The notes under the pieces are model-generated. The model was given only the letters and a program-made list of their open reading frames with translations, ran no database searches and was not told where the DNA came from. Source: Sulfitobacter sp. (GTDB taxonomy: Bacteria > Pseudomonadota > Alphaproteobacteria > Rhodobacterales > Rhodobacteraceae). From it: a stretch of DNA of 14,823 bases. The stretch covers positions 1-14,823 of the forward strand of contig JAGXHC010000050.1 in the NCBI GenBank assembly GCA_024636405.1, given 5' to 3'. Shown piece by piece: positions 1 to 7,415 of this stretch; position 1 is the first letter of the stretch, and each line of letters opens with the position of its first letter. The position numbers were made by a program, and so were the translations under genes.

Positions 1-1
1 C

Positions 2-20
2 GCGCTGAAAATTGCAGCGC
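2..20. other. Small hairpin after the first hydrolase gene
   Basis: GCGCTG (2-7) pairs perfectly with CAGCGC (15-20) around a 7-base loop, four bases past the minus-strand stop at 24. It could be the stem of a terminator for the leftward genes, but the bases that would carry the T-run lie outside the window, so this cannot be decided here. Confidence 0.25.
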
Positions 21-23
21 CGA

Positions 24-734
24 CTATCGCAGAACAAACGGCTGTGCCATCCATCGGCGCAAGGCGGCGGTGGCTTCTTCGGGCTGTTCAAGCGTGGGAT
101 AATGGCCTGCGTACGGCAAAACCTTGAGCACGGCATAAGGTGTGAGTTCGGCCATCGCTGTATGCCGCTTGACCGGGTTCAGCATGTCATCCTCGCCACA
201 CATGATCAGTGCCGGGACCTTGCATTTGCGCAGCGTCGCCTGCTGGTCCTTGCGGCGCTGCATGGCGCGCGATTGGCGGATAAACACCTCCGGCCCCAGC
301 GTTTCGGCCATGTCCATCACCAGATCAAGCACATCGCTCCGGTGTGATCCCGGTGACCGGTGTTCTGGCCTGAGTTTCTCGCGCATCACCTCGGTCAATC
401 GCCCTGCCCGCGCCTTGACGATCAACGGCTCGCGGTTGGCAGCAATGACCGGCGTTTCAGCCAGCGCATTGGTATCAATCAACGCGATCCGGCTGACCCG
501 ATCAGGGGCGCGGCGCATGATTTCCATCGCAACCATACCCCCCATGCCAAGCCCCGCAAGCGCGAACCGTTTCGGCATCAGATCCAGCAACCCTGATGCG
601 ATTTCTTCCAGCCGTTCACCTTGGGTAACGGGTGCCACCATCACGGCCATGTCCGCAGACAATTCGGCAATCTGTGGACCAAAAAGACGCGCATCGCACA
701 TCATTGCAGGCAGCAATACCAGAGGTTCAGCCAT
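24..734 (-). CDS. Alpha/beta-fold hydrolase-like protein lacking the nucleophile serine
   Basis: A 236-residue protein with the layout of a short alpha/beta hydrolase: an opening strand LVLLPAMMCD (about residues 5-14), the nucleophile-elbow strand at 57-66, an acid region GEDDML and a late AGHYPTLEQPE segment that would supply the catalytic His. The elbow reads GLGMGG (61-66). Residue 63, normally Ser in G-x-S-x-G, is Gly (codon GGC on the minus strand, complement of 546-548). The protein may therefore be catalytically dead, use another residue, or be a binding protein. The ATG at 734 is preceded by a purine-rich stretch (AGAGGTGGGG) that can serve as ribosome binding site. It is last in a leftward run of genes, 97 bases after the M15-like gene, and probably has its own promoter there. 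Family certain, substrate unknown. Confidence 0.88.
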   Translation of the reverse strand: MAEPLVLLPAMMCDARLFGPQIAELSADMAVMVAPVTQGERLEEIASGLLDLMPKRFALAGLGMGGMVAMEIMRRAPDRVSRIALIDTNALAETPVIAANREPLIVKARAGRLTEVMREKLRPEHRSPGSHRSDVLDLVMDMAETLGPEVFIRQSRAMQRRKDQQATLRKCKVPALIMCGEDDMLNPVKRHTAMAELTPYAVLKVLPYAGHYPTLEQPEEATAALRRWMAQPFVLR

Positions 735-793
735 CCTGCCCCACCTCTTTGAAATGTATCACTTTCATTGCCTGCCTGCCTTATTTGATCACA

Positions 794-821
794 TCTATAC
801 CACGCCGCAAGCCTGCCGCAA
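794..821 (-). promoter_or_regulatory. Possible sigma-70 promoter for the first hydrolase gene
   Basis: On the minus strand, TTGCGG (821-816) and TATAGA (799-794) are separated by 16 bases, which would start transcription near 787, about 50 bases before the ATG at 734. The -10 matches 4 of 6 consensus bases and the -35 matches 3 of 6. The architecture resembles the candidate upstream of the M15-like gene. Confidence 0.33.
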
Positions 822-831
822 CATCAAGCGC

Positions 832-1464
832 TCAGGGGTAGGCGATGCCCCGCAAGGGTGGAAAATCTGCATACCGCTGCTGCCGTTCCTCAAGGCGCTC
901 TGCCGGGGTATCGCCAGCGCGCAGCAAAGTGCCCCGCGGTGCGATATAGCTTGAGATCGTGCGCAACGGCACTTCGCGCCAGACTAGGTTGAACGCGGCC
1001 AATTTGGGAAAAAACCAGATGTCGGAATATGGCAAGTGATCGTGCAACCACCATGCCAGATCACGCCAGTCCCGCCCCTGTGCGTAGCGATCTGCAAACC
1101 ACGGGATTACCACGCTCGCCCCGGCGATTGCCTGCGCGCCGCTGTCCCGGTCCCAGATGTGGCATTCCAGCGGATTGTCGTTGCGTGCGCAGTTAAGCCG
1201 GTTTTCATTGCCAAACCGATTGAGTGCAGGCGAGCGATAGCCCGACCGGACTGCAACCCGTCCAAATGTCTCTTCAAGCGGGTCCATCAGCGCAGTGCAA
1301 AACGCGCGACCATTGGCAATGGCGAGGTCCGGTTTTTCCGGCACATTCGGCTGTCCGTGAAATCCGCCAATTTCGGAGTAAAGGAAATCGCGCATGTAGA
1401 AATGCTGTGACAGGCGGACGCGGCCAAGGGTCTCAAGGCTCCACATGCTGGCGGGCCTACGCAT
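832..1464 (-). CDS. Peptidase M15-like (D-Ala-D-Ala carboxypeptidase-type) conserved protein
   Basis: A 210-residue protein without an evident signal peptide. The segment RVAVRSGYRSPALNRFGN (about 69-86) matches the SGYRSxxxN signature of M15/VanY-type peptidoglycan peptidases. It is followed by CHIWDRD (101-107), where His102 and Asp105/Asp107 could be metal ligands, and by WWLHDHLPYSDIW (about 138-150) with further His residues. The usual S-x-H-x-x-G-x-A-x-D block is not intact, so activity is uncertain; an M15-derived protein of altered function is equally possible. Start ATG 1464 is supported by AAGAGGC seven to eight bases upstream; a later Met at residue 7 lacks such a site. It is co-oriented with its neighbours but separated from the upstream hydrolase by 81 bases that hold a promoter candidate. 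Confidence 0.8.
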   Translation of the reverse strand: MRRPASMWSLETLGRVRLSQHFYMRDFLYSEIGGFHGQPNVPEKPDLAIANGRAFCTALMDPLEETFGRVAVRSGYRSPALNRFGNENRLNCARNDNPLECHIWDRDSGAQAIAGASVVIPWFADRYAQGRDWRDLAWWLHDHLPYSDIWFFPKLAAFNLVWREVPLRTISSYIAPRGTLLRAGDTPAERLEERQQRYADFPPLRGIAYP

Positions 1465-1531
1465 AAAATTGCCTCTTGTTCAACGCTTTACCAAACAGAC
1501 TGATTGGCCCATCACAGCGATATCTTTCAAA

Positions 1532-1559
1532 TTTATAATACGTTATCAACGGGCTGCAA
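1532..1559 (-). promoter_or_regulatory. Candidate sigma-70 promoter for the M15-like gene
   Basis: On the minus strand, TTGCAG (1559-1554), a 16-base spacer and TATAAA (1537-1532, 5 of 6 consensus) lie in the AT-rich gap after the ABHD10-like gene. The -35 box overlaps that gene's last codons. Transcription would begin near 1525, giving a leader of about 60 bases. Confidence 0.42.
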
Positions 1560-2298
1560 GGATGACTTCATCCAGCGCGTGAACAATGAGCGCCAAGCAT
1601 TCATCGCTCGAAAACCTGTGATCCGCGTCCTTGACTAATGTCAGACGTATGTCATTCCCCGCAGCGTGTTTCAGCAAGCGCAAGGCGGTTTCAACGCTGA
1701 CGGCCGTGTCCGCTGTCCCCTGCAGGAAGCGCACAGGGAACGGCAACGCCAAGGGTGCGCGCAGCACCAGTTGGTTACGACCGTCTTCGATCATGCGCCG
1801 CGTGACCACGTAGGGCTCCATATAGTCGGACGGCAGCGCAACCTGCCCGTCCTGTGCCAGTGTCGCCTTTTGCGCATCGGTAAATCTGGCCCAGTAGCCA
1901 TCTTCGGTAAAATCAGGCGCCGCAGCGATTGTGACCAGCGCCGCGATCCGTTCCGGCATCGCGCGCGCCAGCAGCAGCGCCTGCCAGCCGCCCATTGATG
2001 AACCAACCGGCACAATCAGGCCATTCGTCAACGCCTGCACGGCTGCAACGGTATCCTCAGCCCAGTCACCGATGCACCCGTCTTCAAATTTGCCCGAGGA
2101 TTCGCCATGCCCAGAATAATCGAAACGCAAAAAAGCGCGCCCTTCGCGGCGTGCCCAGTCTTCCAGAAACACGGCCTTGGTGCCCTGCATGTCTGATTTC
2201 AGGCCACCCAGGAATATGATGCACGGTCCTCGGCCTTCGGTCTGGTGATAGGCCAATCGGCGGCCTTGCGGCGTATCCAGAAATTGTGTCGCGGCCAT
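1546..2298 (-). CDS. Alpha/beta hydrolase, ABHD10-like (serine esterase/thioesterase type)
   Basis: A 250-residue serine hydrolase. Visible elements in order are an oxyanion-hole strand IIFLGGLKSDMQGTKA (about 27-42), RFDYSGHGESSGKF (58-71), the nucleophile elbow VGSSMGGW (98-105, Ser101), the acid region GTADTAV (Asp197) and the catalytic His in DADHRFS (His227). The GLKSDMxGTKA and FDYSGHGxSxGxF blocks resemble the ABHD10 group, whose mammalian member is a depalmitoylase and acyl-glucuronide esterase; the bacterial substrate is unknown. The start is set by GGAGGG five bases before the ATG. It follows the 77-aa gene by only 18 bases, so the two are almost certainly one transcript. Unlike the hydrolase at 24-734, its triad is complete. 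Confidence 0.92.
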   Translation of the reverse strand: MAATQFLDTPQGRRLAYHQTEGRGPCIIFLGGLKSDMQGTKAVFLEDWARREGRAFLRFDYSGHGESSGKFEDGCIGDWAEDTVAAVQALTNGLIVPVGSSMGGWQALLLARAMPERIAALVTIAAAPDFTEDGYWARFTDAQKATLAQDGQVALPSDYMEPYVVTRRMIEDGRNQLVLRAPLALPFPVRFLQGTADTAVSVETALRLLKHAAGNDIRLTLVKDADHRFSSDECLALIVHALDEVILAAR

Positions 2299-2316
2299 CG
2301 GACCCTCCGGTTGACG

Positions 2317-2550
2317 CTATCCGCCCAGATACCCGTCCTTGACCGGACGGTAGAATATCTTTTGGTTATGCAGACGCCCCAGCAGGTCATCGATCTGGCG
2401 CAGCGGGTCGTCGTCTGCGGACTCCGGCAGCAAACCCTTGGTATTCGCCAAACGTTCCAACGACAGTTCGCGCTTGGTCACGTGCAGGGCAGCCTCTATC
2501 AGGTCTATATCCTGGATCGTCAGGTCAAAATTGCGGTTGTGTTTCGACAT
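2317..2550 (-). CDS. Small 77-residue protein of unknown function
   Basis: The protein begins MSKHNRNFDLTIQDIDLIEA and is highly charged, soluble and predicted mostly helical, with a run of Leu/Ile heptad-like positions around residues 8-35 and 50-62. No known motif is recognised. An upstream in-frame Met (2607) would add 19 residues that overlap the MFS stop region. The ATG at 2550 is preferred because GAGGTG sits seven bases before it and because the native-looking sequence starts there. It lies 53 bases after the MFS gene and 18 bases before the ABHD10-like hydrolase, suggesting co-transcription. Confidence 0.78.
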   Translation of the reverse strand: MSKHNRNFDLTIQDIDLIEAALHVTKRELSLERLANTKGLLPESADDDPLRQIDDLLGRLHNQKIFYRPVKDGYLGG

Positions 2551-2603
2551 ATCTGCACCTCTGGTGGCATTTGCCTGCACTTTGGGCGCGGCGCGGCAGG
2601 AAA

Positions 2604-3890
2604 TCAATCGGTCGCTTGCACGTCGGGCAATCGCATTGCCACAATTGCAGCAGCGACCGCCATGACCGAATATACCGCAAGCGTTGCTGTCGGGCCGAAA
2701 AATGCGGCCCCTCCGCCCAGCACACCCGCCACCAACAGCAATCCCCCGATCACCGTATTGGTGACCGCGGCATAGGCGGCGCGCTGGTTCTCAGGGGCCA
2801 TATCGACCAGATAGGTCGACCGCCCCTGCCGGACCCCGTGATAGGCAATCATCAACACAAACAGCACGGCGGGCATCGCCCAGATCCGCCCCGCCAGCCC
2901 CGACAACGACAGACCAATGGCCGCCAGCATCGCCGCGGCCCCCACGATCCCGGTCAGCATCAGCACCCGGCGGCTTGATCTGTCGGACATCCGGCCCCAG
3001 ACATAAGAACTGAGCAATGACGCAACCGCAGAAGCAAGCACAAGCCCACCAAGCTGGCCCAACTGATTTTGTCCCGCCTGCCCGGCAAGGACCACCAGAT
3101 ACGGCGGCGCCAGCGCCGTAGACACCAAAAGCCCCCGCACGATGATGAACCGCCAAAGATCACGGTTTCCCCGCAGCAAGGAAAAGACAGCCTGTTCGCC
3201 CTTCTGAGGGTCGCTTGGGCCTTCTTCCAATTTTGCAAACAGCAGCGCCGCCGCAGACCAGAGAACGGCCGCAAGCGCCACAGCGCCGACCACAATTGCT
3301 TTGCTTTGCGACATGCCCGACATCAAAACGGCGGCAAAGATCATAACGCCAACTGCCGCCACGGAACCGGCAAGCCCGGTAACGGCGCCCCGGTGTGTCT
3401 TGGCGACGGTCTTGCCCAGAATATCCTTGAACGAGACCGAACACGCAGCACGAGAGACCGCCAAAACCGCGAGCGCCCCGCAGGTGGCAAGCCCGGCGAC
3501 CCAACCTTGCAGGGTCAGCGCAATCAGGGCGATCAGCGCCGCCGCAACCGCCTGACCCACGCTGCCCCAGACCCAGACCCATTTGCGGTGCGTCATGCGC
3601 TGCACCATCCCGGCCATCAATACCTGCGGCAACAGCGCACCCGCCTCGCGGATCGGCACCAGCGCCCCGGCAAAGACCGCCGGCGCACCAAGTGCGGTCA
3701 ACAACCAGGCCAGCACCAGCTTGGGATCGATCAGACCATCGGCGACCTTTGTCATGCTCAGTGATGCTGTGTGGCGCAGGCCATTGCGCGCCTCAGCCGT
3801 CTGCTGTGCACTGTGCAGCCCTGATGAGCCGTCCCCGCGTCCCGATATGGCGTCAAAGACCCGTTCCGTTACGCCGTCCCGCATCTTCAT
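2604..3890 (-). CDS. MFS transporter, 12 transmembrane segments
   Basis: About 428 residues from the chosen ATG. After a hydrophilic N-terminal stretch of some 45 residues, twelve hydrophobic segments can be counted in two groups of six. They are split by a charged loop (FAKLEEGPSDPQKGEQ), the usual major facilitator layout. A basic loop after helix 2 (QRMTHRKW) and WGRMSDRSSRR after helix 8 resemble the conserved inter-helix loops of the family. Substrate cannot be read from the sequence. A GTG at 3938 would extend the protein by 16 residues, but ATG 3890 (or ATG 3884) has AGGGGA immediately upstream and is the better start. It is divergent from thrS across a 114-base gap and first in the leftward gene run. 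Confidence 0.88.
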   Translation of the reverse strand: MKMRDGVTERVFDAISGRGDGSSGLHSAQQTAEARNGLRHTASLSMTKVADGLIDPKLVLAWLLTALGAPAVFAGALVPIREAGALLPQVLMAGMVQRMTHRKWVWVWGSVGQAVAAALIALIALTLQGWVAGLATCGALAVLAVSRAACSVSFKDILGKTVAKTHRGAVTGLAGSVAAVGVMIFAAVLMSGMSQSKAIVVGAVALAAVLWSAAALLFAKLEEGPSDPQKGEQAVFSLLRGNRDLWRFIIVRGLLVSTALAPPYLVVLAGQAGQNQLGQLGGLVLASAVASLLSSYVWGRMSDRSSRRVLMLTGIVGAAAMLAAIGLSLSGLAGRIWAMPAVLFVLMIAYHGVRQGRSTYLVDMAPENQRAAYAAVTNTVIGGLLLVAGVLGGGAAFFGPTATLAVYSVMAVAAAIVAMRLPDVQATD

Positions 3891-3912
3891 ATTCCCCTGT
3901 TCACCCGCCGTC

Positions 3913-3918
3913 TTGACA
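3913..3918 (+). promoter_or_regulatory. thrS: TTGACA box, possible -35 of thrS
   Basis: A perfect TTGACA lies 86 bases before the thrS start codon in the divergent gap. No good -10 is found at 16-18 bases; the best at 17 bases is CACATA. The call rests mainly on the -35 box and on the position. Confidence 0.28.
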
Positions 3919-3971
3919 CCACTTCGCCGCACCGCCACATAGGGCGTATATCAAAACCCGCAACCGGGCGT

Positions 3972-3994
3972 CTCGTTGGCGCCAAACCGACGAG
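3972..3994 (+). promoter_or_regulatory. thrS: thrS leader hairpin overlapping the ribosome binding site
   Basis: CTCGTTGG (3972-3979) pairs with CCGACGAG (3987-3994), eight pairs including one G-T, around a 7-base loop. The right arm covers the first bases of the Shine-Dalgarno GAGGAG (3992-3997). The 10-base palindrome TTGGCGCCAA (3976-3985) inside it allows a competing fold. Together they could modulate translation. In E. coli thrS is controlled by ThrRS binding to a leader hairpin; similarity of mechanism here is only inferred. Confidence 0.38.
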
Positions 3995-4004
3995 GAGCGC
4001 CTGA

Positions 4005-5951
4005 ATGGCCCGGATCTCACTCACCCTTCCCGATGGCAATGTGCGCGACTACGCTGCAGGTATCACCGCCGGTGAAGTCGCTGCCGACATTTCCAAATCG
4101 CTGGCCAAGAAAGCGATCAGCGCAACCGTGAACGGGGTGCATTTCGATCTGGCATGGCCGATCGACAAAAACGCCGACATCGCGATCCATACCATGGCAG
4201 ATGAAGACCAGGCCAATGAATTGGTGCGTCACGATCTGGCCCACATCATGGCCCGCGCCGTTCAGGAACTTTGGCCCTATACCCGCGTCACCATCGGTCC
4301 GGTGATCAAGGATGGATGGTATTACGATTTTGATCGGGCAGAGCCGTTCACCCCCGAAGACCTTGGCACCATTGAAAAGAAGATGAAGGACATTATCAAC
4401 GCCCGCGATGTCGTCCGTACCGAAGTCTGGGACCGCGCGCGCGCGATCAAGCATTACGAAGACAACGGCGAGCCTTACAAGGTTGAGCTGATTGACGCGA
4501 TTCCGGGCGACGAGCCGCTGCGCATGTACTGGCACGGCGACTGGCAGGACCTGTGCCGTGGCCCGCACTTGCAGCATACCGGTCAGGTGCCGGGCGATGC
4601 GTTCAAACTTATGTCAATCGCCGGTGCATATTGGCGCGGCGACAGCAACCGCGCCATGTTGCAACGCATCTACGGCGTCGCCTTTACCGGCAAGGAAAAG
4701 CTGCGCGCGCATCTCAACATGCTGGAAGAAGCCGCCAAGCGCGACCACCGCAAACTGGGCCGCGAAATGAACCTGTTTCACATGCAGGAAGAAGCGCCCG
4801 GTCAAGTCTTCTGGCACCCAAATGGCTGGACCATCTACACCACCCTGCAAGACTATATGCGCCGCAAGCAGCGCGCGGGCGGCTATGTTGAGGTGAACAC
4901 CCCGCAGGTCGTTGACCGCAAGCTTTGGGAAAAATCAGGCCATTGGGACAATTATCAAGAGCACATGTTCATCGTCGAAGTCGATGAGGAACACGCCCGT
5001 GAAAAGGCGATTAACGCGCTCAAACCGATGAACTGCCCGTGCCACGTGCAGATTTTCAATCAGGGTCTGAAATCCTATCGCGATCTGCCGTTGCGCATGG
5101 CGGAATTCGGGTCGTGCAACCGGTATGAACCGTCAGGCGCGCTGCACGGCATTATGCGGGTGCGTGGGTTTACCCAGGACGACGCGCATATTTTCTGCCG
5201 CGAGGACCAGATTGAGGAAGAGTGCGCGAAGTTCATCGAATTCCTGTCGTCGGTCTACAAGGACCTTGGCTTTGAAGACTTTGAGATCATGTTTGCCACT
5301 CGCCCTGAAAAACGGGTCGGCACTGAAGAAAGCTGGGACAAGATGGAAGCCGCCCTTGAGGCCGCGATCCGAAAGACCGGGCATGATTTCACCCTCGATC
5401 CGGGCGAAGGCGCGTTCTATGCGCCCAAGCTTGACTTTAAACTGACCGATGCCATCGGTCGTGTGTGGCAGTGCGGCACCTTCCAAGTTGATCCCAATCT
5501 ACCCGAACGGCTGGATGCAACGTATATTGCCGAAGACGGCGCCAAGCATCGCCCCTATATGCTGCACCGCGCCTGTCTGGGTTCTTTTGAGCGTTTTATC
5601 GGCATCCTGATCGAAAACTGGGCAGGCAAGCTGCCGTTTTGGCTTGCTCCGCGGCAGGTGGTCGTTGCCTCCATCACGTCGGATGCCGATGATTATGTAC
5701 GCGATGTTGTGGCCGCGCTGATCGCTGCGGGCGTGCGCGCCGAAGCGGATGTGCGCAATGAAAAGATCAACTACAAGGTCCGCGAGCATTCGGTGGGCAA
5801 AGTGCCCGTGATCCTGGCCGTCGGCGCGCGCGAAGTTGAAGATCGCAGCGTATCTGTGCGCCGTCTTGGGGAAAAACAGACGTCGGTTCATTCGCTTGAC
5901 GATCTTGTTGCCGCACTGAAAGTTGAGGCAACCCCGCCCGATCTGCAGTAA
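4005..5951 (+). CDS. thrS: Threonyl-tRNA synthetase
   Basis: A 648-residue class II aminoacyl-tRNA synthetase that charges tRNA-Thr in the cytoplasm. Domains in order are an N-terminal TGS domain (about 1-62), the editing domain with H76xxxH80 and C184xxxH188 that clears Ser-tRNA-Thr, the catalytic core (about 245-540) and the anticodon-binding domain (about 550-648). The active-site zinc ligands are visible as Cys344 in MNCPCH, His395 in DDAHIF and His521 in [13 protein letters not shown] (motif 3). Motif 2 is [18 protein letters not shown]. Length is normal for the full bacterial form. The start ATG has GAGGAG at 3992-3997. The gene stands alone in its orientation between the divergent MFS gene and the bufferin operon, with a strong hairpin after the stop. 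Confidence 0.99.
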   Translation: MARISLTLPDGNVRDYAAGITAGEVAADISKSLAKKAISATVNGVHFDLAWPIDKNADIAIHTMADEDQANELVRHDLAHIMARAVQELWPYTRVTIGPVIKDGWYYDFDRAEPFTPEDLGTIEKKMKDIINARDVVRTEVWDRARAIKHYEDNGEPYKVELIDAIPGDEPLRMYWHGDWQDLCRGPHLQHTGQVPGDAFKLMSIAGAYWRGDSNRAMLQRIYGVAFTGKEKLRAHLNMLEEAAKRDHRKLGREMNLFHMQEEAPGQVFWHPNGWTIYTTLQDYMRRKQRAGGYVEVNTPQVVDRKLWEKSGHWDNYQEHMFIVEVDEEHAREKAINALKPMNCPCHVQIFNQGLKSYRDLPLRMAEFGSCNRYEPSGALHGIMRVRGFTQDDAHIFCREDQIEEECAKFIEFLSSVYKDLGFEDFEIMFATRPEKRVGTEESWDKMEAALEAAIRKTGHDFTLDPGEGAFYAPKLDFKLTDAIGRVWQCGTFQVDPNLPERLDATYIAEDGAKHRPYMLHRACLGSFERFIGILIENWAGKLPFWLAPRQVVVASITSDADDYVRDVVAALIAAGVRAEADVRNEKINYKVREHSVGKVPVILAVGAREVEDRSVSVRRLGEKQTSVHSLDDLVAALKVEATPPDLQ

Positions 5952-5970
5952 TTGGCGCTCTGTAACAATG

Positions 5971-6003
5971 CCGGTGGTTGGCACGAACGGTGCCACCCGC
6001 CGG
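5971..6003 (+). terminator. Strong hairpin after thrS, probable terminator
   Basis: CCGGTGGTTGGCAC (5971-5984) and GTGCCACCCGCCGG (5990-6003) form 14 positions with one mismatch and one G-T pair around loop GAACG. Outer arms ATTGGC (5951-5956) and GCCAAT (6007-6012) can extend it. No T-run follows on either side, so it may need a factor or may act as an mRNA 3-prime-end stabiliser. The stretch from here to 6191 has no gene and no confident promoter. Confidence 0.55.
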
Positions 6004-6191
6004 TGGCCAATTGTAACAAAAATTCGCGAAACCACCCCGCAATTGGCGAAATGTTGCTGAATGACCCACCCTTCCTGACACGATTGTGACACACATGCTC
6101 GTGAATGGTGTTTGACTGCGGTGGATGGTGTAATGATGGGGTATCGACGTCTTTCTACTCCACTGACCTTATCCATCGAAAGGACAACAAC

Positions 6192-6494
6192 ATGTCAAAT
6201 TCAATAAAAACAGCCGCAATTGCAGGTGCCATCGCCGCAGCAATGTCGGCCCACCCCACCGGAGCGGAAGCTGCGTCCAAAGAAAAATGCTTTGGTGTGG
6301 CACTGGCCGGTCAGAATGATTGCGCCGCCGGCCCTGGCACCACTTGTGCGGGTACGTCCGTGACTGATTACCAAGGCAACGCATGGACACTTGTGGATGC
6401 AGGGACATGCGCAGAAATCGACCTGCCAGAGATGGCAGATGGCACGCCCCGCGAAGGATCGCTCGAAGCGGTTGGCCGTGATTTGCCTGCCTGA
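6192..6494 (+). CDS. bufA1: Bufferin precursor peptide (DUF2282, BufA1 family)
   Basis: A 100-residue secreted precursor. Residues 1-27 form a signal peptide (Lys6, a hydrophobic Ala/Ile-rich core, cleavage around GAEA). The mature part shows the DUF2282 hallmark [17 protein letters not shown] followed by [16 protein letters not shown], with four Cys at 33, 44, 52 and 73. In characterised bufferins the core Cys are converted by BufB/BufC to copper-binding heterocycles and the peptide is exported to chelate excess metal; that function is inferred here from family and context. An acidic C-terminal tail follows Cys73. Start ATG 6192 has AAAGGA upstream. An in-frame ATG at 6105 would put 29 residues before the signal peptide and is rejected. 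First gene of the buf operon, followed by a hairpin and then bufB. Confidence 0.95.
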   Translation: MSNSIKTAAIAGAIAAAMSAHPTGAEAASKEKCFGVALAGQNDCAAGPGTTCAGTSVTDYQGNAWTLVDAGTCAEIDLPEMADGTPREGSLEAVGRDLPA

Positions 6495-6501
6495 TATTGT
6501 C

Positions 6502-6536
6502 GGTGGCGCTGGCGGTATCGTTCCGCCTGCGCCGCC
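6502..6536 (+). promoter_or_regulatory. Intergenic hairpin between bufA1 and bufB (attenuator or RNA stabiliser)
   Basis: GGTGGCGCTGGCGG (6502-6515) pairs with CCGCCTGCGCCGCC (6523-6536): 14 positions with one T-T mismatch and one T-G pair, and a 7-base loop. It begins seven bases after the bufA1 stop and has no T-run after it. It would favour partial termination, or protect the bufA1 message, giving more precursor than enzyme. No other feature lies in this 75-base gap apart from the bufB ribosome binding site. Confidence 0.65.
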
Positions 6537-6569
6537 TCCAGCCACAAACCGATGACCGGAGGGCGCGTT

Positions 6570-7415
6570 ATGCCTAAAATCGGCCAGCGCCCAAACACCT
6601 TGCCAAACGCCCCCGGCGTTGGCTATAAGCCCCAACATTTCAATGACTTGCGAAACGATCCCGGCGACGTCGAGTGGATCGAAATTCACGCCGAAAATTA
6701 CATGGGTGATGGCGGGCGTCCGCATGCGCAGCTTCGAGCTTTGGCTGAACGGTTTGCCGTTTCGGTACATGGCGTTGGCCTGTCAATCGGGGGCGAGGAC
6801 CCGTTGGACCGCGACCATCTGGCGCGTCTGAAAAAGCTTTGCGATTGGTCACAACCTGCCAGTTTCTCCGAACATCTGGCTTGGTCCAGTCACGGGACCA
6901 ACTTCTATAACGACCTGCTCCCCCTGCCCTATACCGAAGCAACGCTTGATCGTGTTGCGACGCACATCAACCAGGTTCAGGATGCGGTCGGGCGCCAAAT
7001 GCTGCTCGAGAATCCGTCAAGCTATCTTGTTTTCGATGTTTCCAACTTGTCTGAAACTGACTTTCTTACCGAGGTTGTTGCCCGAACCTCCTGCGGTCTC
7101 TTGCTGGATATCAACAACGTCTTTATTTCCTCCACAAACCTTGGCCAAAGCCCGCAATCGTATATTGATGCATTTCCGACAGGACACATCGAAGAGCTTC
7201 ACGTCGGCGGCCATGACACCGACAGTGATGAAAACGGCGCGCCGTTGCTGATCGACAGCCACGGTGTTCCTGTTGCGGAACCTGTCTGGGCATTGCTGGA
7301 ATACACACTGGCGCAAACAGGTCGCAAACCTGTGTTGGTCGAATGGGACAATGACGTACCTGACTGGCCCACCCTACGCGCAGAAGCCGGTCGCGCAGCG
7401 CAGGCGTTGACATGA
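6570..7415 (+). CDS. bufB: Bufferin maturation enzyme BufB (DUF692, MNIO family)
   Basis: A 281-residue TIM-barrel protein of the multinuclear non-haem iron oxidase (MNIO/DUF692) family, related to MbnB of methanobactin synthesis. It opens with GVGYKPQHF (16-24). Candidate iron ligands by analogy with MbnB are His67 (VSVHGVG), His102 (EHLAW), Glu147 (LLENPSSYL), Asp180 (LDINNVF), His211 (ELHVGGH), Asp229 and His231 (DSHG) and Glu258 (VEWD); all are present. The predicted role is oxidative modification of BufA1 cysteines in the cytoplasm before export. An ATG at 6552 is possible, but ATG 6570 has GGAGGG six bases upstream. It overlaps bufC by ATGA (7412-7415), indicating translational coupling. 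Confidence 0.96.
   Translation: MPKIGQRPNTLPNAPGVGYKPQHFNDLRNDPGDVEWIEIHAENYMGDGGRPHAQLRALAERFAVSVHGVGLSIGGEDPLDRDHLARLKKLCDWSQPASFSEHLAWSSHGTNFYNDLLPLPYTEATLDRVATHINQVQDAVGRQMLLENPSSYLVFDVSNLSETDFLTEVVARTSCGLLLDINNVFISSTNLGQSPQSYIDAFPTGHIEELHVGGHDTDSDENGAPLLIDSHGVPVAEPVWALLEYTLAQTGRKPVLVEWDNDVPDWPTLRAEAGRAAQALT

Noticed and set aside
3069..3764. 231-codon plus-strand open frame opposite the MFS gene
   Set aside because: The translation is Arg/Gln/Pro-rich, typical of the shadow of a GC-rich membrane-protein gene; the minus-strand frame has twelve clear transmembrane helices.
5979..5994. TGGCACG with downstream TGCC resembling a sigma-54 -24/-12 promoter
   Set aside because: The match is produced by the arms and loop of the thrS hairpin, and the -12 element lacks the TTGC core.
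6105..6191. N-terminal extension of BufA1 from an upstream ATG
   Set aside because: It would bury the signal peptide 29 residues inside the protein and has no ribosome binding site; ATG 6192 has AAAGGA and begins the signal peptide.
6201..6770. Long minus-strand open frame opposite bufA1/bufB
   Set aside because: It is antisense to two well-supported genes, with low-complexity translation and no ribosome binding site or family resemblance.
7367..7377. CCCACCCTAC inside bufB, identical to the end of the repeat element
   Set aside because: It encodes normal BufB residues near the C-terminus, has no partner repeat nearby, and is best seen as chance.
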